Below, piece after piece: positions 1 through 6,586 of a stretch of DNA of 8,290 nucleotides. The stretch is taken from positions 1 to 8,290 of the forward strand of contig JANYBF010000476.1 in the NCBI GenBank assembly GCA_025360895.1, written 5' to 3'. The position numbers and the translations under genes were made by a program. The stretch comes from Verrucomicrobiota bacterium (GTDB lineage Bacteria; Verrucomicrobiota; Verrucomicrobiia; Limisphaerales; JADLHS01). Every line of letters begins with the position of its first letter. Position 1 is the first letter of the stretch. The notes under the pieces are model-generated. The model saw nothing but the letters and a program-made list of their open reading frames with translations, had not been told where the DNA came from and ran no database searches.

Positions 1-1335
1 AAGTTTGATGATCCGTTCCATCAACTTTTCCGGCAACTGACACGGATGCGCATCGCGGTCGCGCTTGTGTTTGATGCGATGGATGTCGGACCAGATGTCG
101 GACAGCTCCACCTTCACGTCATCGCCCACCGCCTTGCGCAACTTCACGCATTTGGCGCGCAGGCAATACTTCAACGAATCGGGCGGTGGGACGAGCTGGC
201 TGCGCGGCTTAGTCCCGAGCGGCGAATAGTTGAACACCGGCTTGCCACCGGGCTTCGTATAATAAAGCAGCGCATAATGCGCGGGCATCAACTTGCCGCG
301 CGGATCGGACAACGCGTCCCATACGATCCAGTGGCGGAAGTCCAGTCGCCGGTTCAGAAACGCCACATGATGGACGGCCCACTTCGGAAGATTGAGCACC
401 AGCAGGCTGCCGCCGGGCTTGAGGGTTTGCGCCATGCCGTCAAGCCAGGCATTGCACCAATCAAGGTAATGTTGCTCGGCCAGCGCGTCATCCCATTGGC
501 CGTAATTCTTCTGCAAATTGTAGGGCGGATCGGCAAACGCGAGATCAAACACGCCCCCGGGATGCAACGCCTTTACGCGCTGTAAAAACGAAACGCAGTC
601 GCCGAGATAAACGTGGTCGAGTTCCAGAGCGGTGAGCTTGAAGTCGTTGCCGATGATGCCGGCGGCGGGCGGAACATCACCCTGCCCGACCCGCGCGCTT
701 GCGGATGATTTCAAGTCCGAGGGTAACACCAGATGCAGGCTGTTCGCCGCCGTGGCATCGCTGAGATCGCCGATCCGCCCCAGCACATCGGCCGGGATAA
801 TTCCATCGCGCAATTTGCGGCGCGGCAGATCCCGCCATACATCAGCGGGCGCCGCTCCGCGTGGATTCATCAAGTGCTTCTTGCCGCCCCAATCCTTGAC
901 GTTCAACCCACACGCCGCGCAATTTAAATGCGGCACACGACAGGTGGTCGTGTTCAGTCGGAACCGTGTCGGAGTTTTGCGCGTCACGTCGCGTTTCATG
1001 AACAGCAACAATCCCTGATGGTTTGGTTGCAGAAAGCGATCCCGCGTTTGCTCGGCCAAGTCGAGCGCGATCCAATACTTGAAGACCAGCGGGCCGGACG
1101 GGCCGGCGAAAGTCATCAGATGTTCACCCCAAAAGGCCAGTTCGCGTGGCGACCCGTAAATCCACAGTCGCCCCCCCGGTCCCAGCAACCGCACGGCCTC
1201 GGCCATAAGGTCCAACGCCGATTCGTCCAATGGAGCAACGCCCGCGCTGACCGCGATTACGTCTTTGCCGCCGGCCGCGAGCGGTGCGGTCACCGTGCGG
1301 GAAGAATAATTAATTCGGGGAAACGGTTGGTTCAT
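1..1335 (-). CDS. Site-specific DNA methyltransferase, probably adenine-N6, beta class, with degenerate N-terminal duplicate (3' end outside window)
   Basis: One open frame of 445 codons from ATG at 1335 runs off the left edge; an in-frame TGA directly before the ATG fixes the start. The protein should transfer a methyl group from S-adenosylmethionine to a DNA base. Residues 264-273 read F-D-L-A-F-A-D-P-P-Y then N: motif IV, typical of adenine-N6 enzymes. Residues 305-309 (L-K-P-G-G) and 414-445 (I-W-S-D-I ... E-R-I-I-K-L) follow the beta-class order, so the AdoMet-binding F-x-G-x-G motif should lie just beyond base 1. Residues 20-192 repeat this layout (L-G-P-G-G at 51-55, V-W-R-D-L at 166-170) but lack D-P-P-Y. 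C132-x3-H136-x2-C139-x2-C142 looks like a zinc knuckle, followed by K-D-W-G-G-K-K-H-L-M. No restriction enzyme is visible, so it may be an orphan or the modification half of a system to the left. The target sequence cannot be read. Confidence 0.9.
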   Translation of the reverse strand, partial: MNQPFPRINYSSRTVTAPLAAGGKDVIAVSAGVAPLDESALDLMAEAVRLLGPGGRLWIYGSPRELAFWGEHLMTFAGPSGPLVFKYWIALDLAEQTRDRFLQPNHQGLLLFMKRDVTRKTPTRFRLNTTTCRVPHLNCAACGLNVKDWGGKKHLMNPRGAAPADVWRDLPRRKLRDGIIPADVLGRIGDLSDATAANSLHLVLPSDLKSSASARVGQGDVPPAAGIIGNDFKLTALELDHVYLGDCVSFLQRVKALHPGGVFDLAFADPPYNLQKNYGQWDDALAEQHYLDWCNAWLDGMAQTLKPGGSLLVLNLPKWAVHHVAFLNRRLDFRHWIVWDALSDPRGKLMPAHYALLYYTKPGGKPVFNYSPLGTKPRSQLVPPPDSLKYCLRAKCVKLRKAVGDDVKVELSDIWSDIHRIKHKRDRDAHPCQLPEKLMERIIKL

Positions 1336-1454
1336 TCAACGACTAATGGCTTGGCAAGCTGTCCGTCGTACAGGGTGCGCCTACAAATCAAGTGCGGCGC
1401 GCACGGAGTGACGCGCCCAACCGGAGCCGGCTTGGCAAATTCGATGCGCCTCAT
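1332..1454 (-). CDS. Possible 40-residue small protein, or chance ORF over a repeat element
   Basis: The frame starts with ATG at 1454, overlapping the TGA of the TPR gene (ATGA), and ends with a TGA overlapping the ATG of the methyltransferase (ATGA). It encodes 40 residues beginning M-R-R-I-E-F-A-K-P-A-P-V-G-R-V-T-P-C and ending L-V-V-E. It contains two cysteines and no hydrophobic segment, and I recognise no domain. The centre is encoded by a GC-rich palindrome (1396-1417), so the sequence may owe its form to a repeat and not to selection on protein. The exact double overlap is what would be expected for translational coupling through the three frames, but I cannot show that the peptide is made. 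Confidence 0.3.
   Translation of the reverse strand: MRRIEFAKPAPVGRVTPCAPHLICRRTLYDGQLAKPLVVE
1396..1417. repeat. REP-like imperfect palindrome
   Basis: On the plus strand, GGCGCG (1396-1401) pairs with CGCGCC (1412-1417), and CAC (1402-1404) pairs with GTG (1408-1410) around the loop GGA, leaving a single bulged A at 1411. This is nine pairs, almost all G-C. No run of T follows on either strand, so it is not an ordinary intrinsic terminator. It resembles repetitive extragenic palindromes in position and form, but only one copy lies in the window. Confidence 0.45.
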
Positions 1455-2425
1455 GGTTTCACGGCTTCAGTCGGCGGGGCATTGGTGTCCATGGCCTTAA
1501 TCTCTTCGTCCTTGAGACTGCGCGTCAGCCGGCGTTTCAATTCCGCGTACATCTCGTTGGTGACGACATTGAGATGAAGGCGAGCCTCGTCGAACCGGCC
1601 GGCGTGCAGTTTCACGCGGGCAAAGTGGGTGTGAACCCCCTGCCGCTCGATGTCGTCGTGCGCCAGATTGAAGGCGTTGGTCCACGCGCGCAGGGCGTCA
1701 TCCGGGCGGGGCGGACGGATGCCGTAAAACGTCTGCGCCACATCCGATGCCAGCGGGAAATCGTCGGGCGCAAGCTTCATGGCCTGATGATAAAGTGCGA
1801 GCGCCTTGTCGAACACTTGCTGCTCATTGATCTGGTAATGCTCCATCGCATCCTTGCGGAACAGAAACACGGTCGTGCCGAAATTGTGATAGTAAACCGG
1901 TTCGTCGGGTCGCAGGGCGATGGCTTTGGTGTAATAGTCGAAGGCCTTGGTCACCGGACCGATGTGGCCGTAGTGGTTGGCGAGGTTGTTCCAGATGGAA
2001 GGTTCACTGGGATCAATTTCCCGCGCCAGTTCCAGTTGCGTGATCGAATCTTCCTCCTCATGAATGTCGTCGAGGAAACTCGCGTAGGCGATGCGGGCCC
2101 GGACGTGATTGGTGTGTTGCTGGAGGAAGGTCTCGTAGCCGGCACGCACCGGCGCGAAGCGTTCCAGAATACGCCGACCCAGCACCTCAGGGGACATACC
2201 GGCACCTTGGGCGGCGAATTCCCGGTTGTCGCGAATCCACTTGTCCACCTCTTCCTGCGCCAAGTCGTCGTCATCCATCAGCTTGTGATACTGCAGTTCG
2301 ACAGGATCATTGGTGGCCGGGGTGGCGACTACGGCATTGGTCAGGCCGGGGAAAAGGTTGGTCAGCGCCACCGATTGATTCGTGGCGACCAGTGCGCTTA
2401 CCACACCCACAAGGAGATTGGTCAC
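1451..2425 (-). CDS. TPR (tetratricopeptide repeat) protein of unknown function
   Basis: A 324-residue protein starting with GTG; an in-frame TAA stands four codons upstream and no ATG is near, so GTG at 2425 is the best start. Residues 4-14 (L-L-V-G-V-V-S-A-L-V-A) are hydrophobic but have no basic residues before them, so a signal peptide or anchor is only possible. A Thr/Asn-rich stretch follows to about 40, then an acidic patch (D-D-D-D at 51-54). TPR-like helix pairs lie at about 107-140, 143-176 (W-N-N-L-A ... A-L-R-P-D-E-P, the clearest), 178-222 (with an insert) and 262-295. TPRs bind other proteins; there is no catalytic domain, so the partner is unknown. It sits about 118 bases after hppA, beyond a probable terminator, and is followed by the mini-ORF and methyltransferase without a clear break. 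Confidence 0.85.
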   Translation of the reverse strand: MTNLLVGVVSALVATNQSVALTNLFPGLTNAVVATPATNDPVELQYHKLMDDDDLAQEEVDKWIRDNREFAAQGAGMSPEVLGRRILERFAPVRAGYETFLQQHTNHVRARIAYASFLDDIHEEEDSITQLELAREIDPSEPSIWNNLANHYGHIGPVTKAFDYYTKAIALRPDEPVYYHNFGTTVFLFRKDAMEHYQINEQQVFDKALALYHQAMKLAPDDFPLASDVAQTFYGIRPPRPDDALRAWTNAFNLAHDDIERQGVHTHFARVKLHAGRFDEARLHLNVVTNEMYAELKRRLTRSLKDEEIKAMDTNAPPTEAVKP

Positions 2426-2484
2426 GCGCCGAAGTTAGCCGATCACCTGGGAACGAGTCGAGCGTCAAGCGCGAGGCGGGGGTG

Positions 2485-2512
2485 AAAAAAACCGCACCGC
2501 TACGATTCGCGG
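2485..2512 (-). terminator. Candidate intrinsic terminator after hppA
   Basis: Read on the minus strand, CCGC (2509-2512) can pair with GCGG (2497-2500), and a run of seven T (2485-2491) follows after TGCGG. The stem is short, and an alternative pairing uses the GCGG next to the T run. It lies about 30 bases past the hppA stop and before the TPR gene, where the end of a transcript would be expected. A second run of six T lies nearer the stop (about 2530-2536) but has no stem before it. Confidence 0.4.
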
Positions 2513-2543
2513 AACCACAACGGCCGGTCTAAAAAAGTCCCGC

Positions 2544-5030
2544 TTACTTGTCCTCCGGAATCCGCATCCCATAGAACGAGCGATAAACAAAGACCAACGC
2601 CACGAGGAAGAAGAAGCCGCCAACCCAGGGGCTCCAGTTCGTCGCATTCGGATCCAGTTTCAACGCCGCACGATGACTCTGAGTCATGGTCACCGCGATT
2701 TCCACCGCCAGCAAACCAAACAACGTGGTAAACTTGATCACCGGGTTCATCGCCACGGAAGACGTGTCTTTGAAGGGATCACCCACGGTGTCGCCGACAA
2801 CGGTGGCGGCGTGCAGTTCGGTGCCCTTCTGGCGCATGTCTACTTCGACGATCTTTTTGGCGTTGTCCCACGCGCCGCCGGCGTTAGCCATGAAAATGGC
2901 TTGGAATAAACCAAAGAACGCGATGCCAATCAGGTAACCGATGAAGAAATACGGATCGAAGAAGGGCAGCGCGAGCGCGAAGCAGAACACCACGATGAAG
3001 ATGTTCCACATGCCTTTTTGCGCATAAACGGTGCAGATGCGGACGACTTCTTTGCTGTCCTGCTCCGACGCCGTGGTGGCGTCGAGCTTCATGTTCTCCT
3101 TGATGTAAACCACCGCGCGATACGCGCCGGTCACGACCGCCTGGCAGGAGGCCCCGGTGAACCAGTAGATCACCGAGCCGCCCATGATGAGGCCGAGGAT
3201 GATTTCGGGTTGCACAATGGAGAGTTTGTTCACCACGCCGCCGAACATATTTTCCAGCAGCATAATAATGCCGAACACCATCGTCGTCGCGCCCACGACC
3301 GCCGTACCAATGAGTACGGGTTTGGCCGTGGCTTTGAAGGTGTTGCCCGCGCCATCGCCCTTTTCGAGTTGGTATTTGGCGTTATCAAAGTCGGGAACGA
3401 AACCGAAGTCGCGTTTGATCTGCTCGCGGGCGCGCTGCTTGTCTTCGGCATTATGGCCCTCGATCTGACTCAATTCGTAAACAGATTGCGCGTTGTCCGT
3501 GACCGGGCCGTAACTGTCCACCGCAATGGTCACCGGCCCCATGCCAAGAAAGCCGAAGGCGACGAGGCCGAAGGCGAAAATCGGTGCTGCGAAGGCGAAC
3601 TGCGCCGGCATGATGGCCATCAGCGCCACATGGGTGGAAAACTGCCAGGCCACAAACATGAGCACCATGATGCACAGCCCCATCCAGAACGCGGAGAAAT
3701 TGCCCGCCACAAAGCCCGACAGGATGTTTAACGACGCGCCGCCATGTTTAGAGCAATTGGTCACTTCACGGACATGGCGGGAGTTGGTGCTGACGAATAC
3801 CTTGGTAAACTCAGGAATTACGGCGCCCGCGACCGTGCCGCAACTGATGATGGCCGACAAGACCCACCAGAGCGCGGGTTGCGCCACCCCGTTAAAAGTG
3901 AAATCACCCAGCAGAAGCTTACTGGCGATGAATGTGATGGCGATGGAAACTGCCGAGGTGATCCAGACGAGATGCGTCAACGGCGCTTCAAAGTCGAAGT
4001 CCTTCTTGCCACCGAACATCGCTTTGCTGATGGCCTCGTTGATAAAGTAGGATCCCAGCGAGGTCACAATCATCAAGGCGCGCATGACGAACAGCCAGAT
4101 GATAAGGGTCGCACAAACCGTCGGACTAGCCGCCAACGCGAGCGCAAGAAACGCAATGAGCGCCACCCCGGTTACGCCGTAAGTTTCAAACCCGTCCGCC
4201 GTCGGACCGACGGAATCGCCCGCGTTATCGCCGGTGCAATCCGCGATCACGCCGGGATTCTTGGGATCATCTTCGGGGAGCTTAAAGACGATCTTCATCA
4301 AATCCGAACCGATGTCCGCGATCTTGGTGAAGATGCCGCCGCAGATGCGCAGTACCGAAGCGCCGAGCGATTCACCAATGGCAAAACCGATGAAACAGGG
4401 TCCGACCAGTTCGCGGGGCAGAAACATCAGGATGCAGATCATGAAGAACAGTTCCACCGCAACGAGCAGCAGGCCGATGCTCATGCCAGAACGGAGGGGA
4501 ATGCAGAGCGTTGCAAAGGGGTTGCCTTTGAGCGCGGAAAAGGCGGTGCGGGAATTGGAGATGGTATTGATGCGGATCCCGAACCACGCCACGCCGTACG
4601 AACCCAGAATGCCCAGGATGGACGCCAGCAGAATGACCAAAACATGACCCATGGGGTTGCCCTGAAGAAACTTGAAATAAACAATCATGCAACCCGCGAT
4701 CAGCACCCAGAGAATGGCGAGCAATTTACCCTGCGTGAGCAGATAGGTTTTGCAGGTTTCGTAGATGGTGTGGGAAACCTTGGCCATGCTTTCGTGAACG
4801 GGCAAAGCCTTGGTCTGCAGGTATTGCACGATGCCGAATAACGCGCCGATGGCACAGACAATAATGCCCAGCATCATCAAGGTGTGGCCGGTGACGCCAC
4901 CCAGGCCGGCAAATTTAACCGTGTCCAGCGGCGGAATATGGATGTCGGCTTCGCTGGCAGAGGCACGCGCCGCCACGCCGAGGGTGAGGAGAAAGGGTGC
5001 GCTCCAGAATCCGAGTGATTTCGTTCGCAT
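2544..5030 (-). CDS. hppA: Membrane-bound ion-translocating pyrophosphatase
   Basis: An integral membrane pump (828 residues from ATG 5030) that hydrolyses pyrophosphate and exports H+ or Na+. I prefer ATG 5030 over the in-frame ATG at 5075 because the protein then opens as a signal peptide: M-R-T-K, a hydrophobic core and A-R-A-S-A cleavage site. The 5075 ATG adds 15 polar residues and lies inside a hairpin. Counting from the 5075 ATG, family motifs are F-T-K-I-A-D-I-G-S-D (249-258), E-D-D-P-K-N-P (268-274), G-D-N-A-G-D (282-287), T-D-N-A-Q (526-530), G-N-T-F-K (577-581), N-A-G-G-A-W-D-N-A-K-K (731-741) and G-D-T-V-G-D-P-F-K-D-T (761-771). Many hydrophobic segments fit the family's roughly 16 helices. 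Lys581 lies where Lys marks K+-independent enzymes. It is somewhat longer than the usual 650-800 residues because of the signal peptide and an enlarged loop at 531-576. It follows accC by 120 bases. Confidence 0.95.
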   Translation of the reverse strand: MRTKSLGFWSAPFLLTLGVAARASASEADIHIPPLDTVKFAGLGGVTGHTLMMLGIIVCAIGALFGIVQYLQTKALPVHESMAKVSHTIYETCKTYLLTQGKLLAILWVLIAGCMIVYFKFLQGNPMGHVLVILLASILGILGSYGVAWFGIRINTISNSRTAFSALKGNPFATLCIPLRSGMSIGLLLVAVELFFMICILMFLPRELVGPCFIGFAIGESLGASVLRICGGIFTKIADIGSDLMKIVFKLPEDDPKNPGVIADCTGDNAGDSVGPTADGFETYGVTGVALIAFLALALAASPTVCATLIIWLFVMRALMIVTSLGSYFINEAISKAMFGGKKDFDFEAPLTHLVWITSAVSIAITFIASKLLLGDFTFNGVAQPALWWVLSAIISCGTVAGAVIPEFTKVFVSTNSRHVREVTNCSKHGGASLNILSGFVAGNFSAFWMGLCIMVLMFVAWQFSTHVALMAIMPAQFAFAAPIFAFGLVAFGFLGMGPVTIAVDSYGPVTDNAQSVYELSQIEGHNAEDKQRAREQIKRDFGFVPDFDNAKYQLEKGDGAGNTFKATAKPVLIGTAVVGATTMVFGIIMLLENMFGGVVNKLSIVQPEIILGLIMGGSVIYWFTGASCQAVVTGAYRAVVYIKENMKLDATTASEQDSKEVVRICTVYAQKGMWNIFIVVFCFALALPFFDPYFFIGYLIGIAFFGLFQAIFMANAGGAWDNAKKIVEVDMRQKGTELHAATVVGDTVGDPFKDTSSVAMNPVIKFTTLFGLLAVEIAVTMTQSHRAALKLDPNATNWSPWVGGFFFLVALVFVYRSFYGMRIPEDK

Positions 5031-5065
5031 AGGGTGGGGCAGATTACGCACAGGCCGAATTCGGA

Positions 5066-5095
5066 TGCCAGTCATTTCTTACGAAATACCTGGCA
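5066..5095 (-). ncRNA. Hairpin with GUAA tetraloop in the hppA leader
   Basis: Read on the minus strand, TGCCAG (5090-5095) pairs with CTGGCA (5066-5071), and inside it ATTTC (5083-5087) pairs with GAAAT (5074-5078), closing the loop GTAA (5079-5082), a GNRA tetraloop in RNA. A small GT/GA internal loop separates the two stems. The hairpin ends about 35 bases before the hppA ATG at 5030. The flanks can also pair: GATTACG (5146-5152) with CGTAATC (5042-5048), and GGGC with GCCC around 5131-5142. A cis-acting leader RNA is possible; I match it to no known riboswitch class. Confidence 0.45.
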
Positions 5096-5150
5096 AGGTT
5101 TGAAAGACCGCCATCGCCGCTCCCCGCCTAGGGCAACAGCCCAACCGTAA

Positions 5151-6536
5151 TCAGCTCTTTTCTTCGATGAGTTCGCGGCGGGCGCCACTGAGGAGTTGTT
5201 CGACGAAATTCGTGGAATAGACGCCGCGCCGGAAGTTCGGGTCTTGCAAAATCGCCTGCTGGAAGGAAATCGTCGTCTTCACACCGGTGATCAGATACTC
5301 GCCCAAGGCGCGGCTCATTTTGTCCATCGCCTCCCGGCGGTCTTTACCGTAGGTAATCAGCTTGCCGATCATGGAGTCATAGGTGGGCGGAATCGTGTAA
5401 CCCGCGTAAGCATGGGTGTCCACCCGCACACCGCGGCCGCCGGGCTGGTAATACATCTCGATGCGGCCAGGGCTGGGACGAAATTCATCAAAGGGATCCT
5501 CGGCATTGATGCGGCATTCGATGGCGTGCCCTTTGAATTGCACGTCGCCCTGGGAAATTTTTAACGGTTCGCCCATCGCAATCATCAATTGCGCTCGAAC
5601 CAGATCAATCCCCGTGACCTCTTCGGTGATGGGATGCTCCACCTGGATGCGCTTGTTGACTTCTAGGAAATAGTAGTTGGCGTCGTTATCCACGATGAAC
5701 TCAACCGTGCCGGCGTTGGTGTAGTTCGCAGCTTCCGCGATGCGGATCGCGTCTTTGCCCATCTTTTCGCGCAGTTTCTTGAATTTGCTTTCGCTGAAAA
5801 GCGGGGAGGGCGTTTCCTCGACTACTTTTTGATTGCGCCGCTGGACGGAACAATCGCGCTCACCCAGATGAATGATCCGGCCCCGGTTGTCGCCTAGGAT
5901 TTGAAATTCAATATGGTGGGGGTTTTCGATGAGTTTTTCGATGTAAACCCCGGAATTACCGAAGGCCTTCTCGGCCTCGTTGCGCGCGGTATGATAGCCT
6001 TTGACCAGCGAAACATCGTTATGAGCCGCGCGCATTCCCCGTCCGCCACCGCCGGCCACAGCCTTGATCATCACCGGATAACCAATGCGTTTAGCCACGG
6101 TAAGCGCAGCTTGTTCATTGTCCACCACGCCCTCCGACCCGGGGGGCGTTCGCACGCCAGCTTTTTTTGCGAGCGCCCGGCTGAGGGCTTTGTCCTCCAG
6201 CGCATTCATGGCGCGCGAACTGGGGCCGATGAAACGGATGTTACAGCTTTCGCACACGTCGGCGAAATGGGCGTTCTCGGAGAGAAAACCGTAGCCGGGA
6301 TGGATCGCATCCACATCCGCGATTTCCGCCGCGCTGATAATCCGGTCAATGCGAAGGTAACTTTCATTCGCCGGCGATTTGCCGATACAAATGGCCTCGT
6401 CGGCCAGTTGCACATGCATGGAGTTGGCGTCCACCTCCGAATAAACCGCCACCGTACGGATGTTCAGTTCTTTGCACGCGCGGATGATGCGCACAGCAAT
6501 TTCCCCGCGGTTGGCAACAAGGACTTTTTCGAACAT
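5151..6536 (-). CDS. accC: Acetyl-CoA carboxylase, biotin carboxylase subunit
   Basis: A 461-residue ATP-grasp enzyme that carboxylates biotin on AccB with bicarbonate and ATP, the first half-reaction of malonyl-CoA synthesis in the cytoplasm (E. coli AccC has 449 residues). The N-terminal domain opens with K-V-L-V-A-N-R-G-E-I-A-V-R. The ATP-binding lid has the Gly-rich loop G-G-G-G-R-G-M (162-168). Further motifs are E-R-D-C-S-V-Q-R-R-N-Q-K (226-237) and, in the catalytic core, E-V-N-K-R-I-Q-V-E-H (292-301). Lys237, Arg296, Gln298 and Glu300 match the bicarbonate and biotin site residues of E. coli. The C-terminal domain contains C-R-I-N-A-E-D-P (341-348). Lys295 replaces the usual Thr/Pro. 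It starts 50 bases after accB and is surely co-transcribed with it; the carboxyltransferase genes accA and accD are not in the window. No Shine-Dalgarno sequence precedes the ATG. Confidence 0.97.
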   Translation of the reverse strand: MFEKVLVANRGEIAVRIIRACKELNIRTVAVYSEVDANSMHVQLADEAICIGKSPANESYLRIDRIISAAEIADVDAIHPGYGFLSENAHFADVCESCNIRFIGPSSRAMNALEDKALSRALAKKAGVRTPPGSEGVVDNEQAALTVAKRIGYPVMIKAVAGGGGRGMRAAHNDVSLVKGYHTARNEAEKAFGNSGVYIEKLIENPHHIEFQILGDNRGRIIHLGERDCSVQRRNQKVVEETPSPLFSESKFKKLREKMGKDAIRIAEAANYTNAGTVEFIVDNDANYYFLEVNKRIQVEHPITEEVTGIDLVRAQLMIAMGEPLKISQGDVQFKGHAIECRINAEDPFDEFRPSPGRIEMYYQPGGRGVRVDTHAYAGYTIPPTYDSMIGKLITYGKDRREAMDKMSRALGEYLITGVKTTISFQQAILQDPNFRRGVYSTNFVEQLLSGARRELIEEKS

Positions 6537-6586
6537 GGGTGGTTAGATACAGGCTTCCCGGTGGACTTTTGAAATGAAAATGGGGC

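Noticed and set aside
46..1500. Several plus-strand frames (46-585, 632-1018, 928-1500)
   Set aside because: All are opposite the methyltransferase frame, which has conserved motifs throughout and no stop.
2435..2468. TTGACG at 2463-2468 as a promoter for the TPR gene
   Set aside because: No acceptable -10 box lies 16-18 bases downstream.
1574..2485. Plus-strand open frame of 303 codons
   Set aside because: It lies opposite the TPR gene, whose repeats are clear on the minus strand; its own translation shows no domain.
3744..4841. Plus-strand open frame of 365 codons, and another at 3018-3731
   Set aside because: Both are antisense to hppA, are very rich in His, Arg, Asp and Gly, and reflect the codon bias of the pump gene.
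5031..5075. ATG at 5075 as the hppA start
   Set aside because: It would add 15 polar residues before a good signal peptide and lies inside the stem of a strong hairpin. It remains a possible alternative.
5131..5142. GGGC-GCCC hairpin after accC as a terminator
   Set aside because: Only four pairs and no T run; more likely part of the hppA leader or chance.
5901..6572. Plus-strand open frame of 223 codons
   Set aside because: Antisense to accC, with no recognisable domain.
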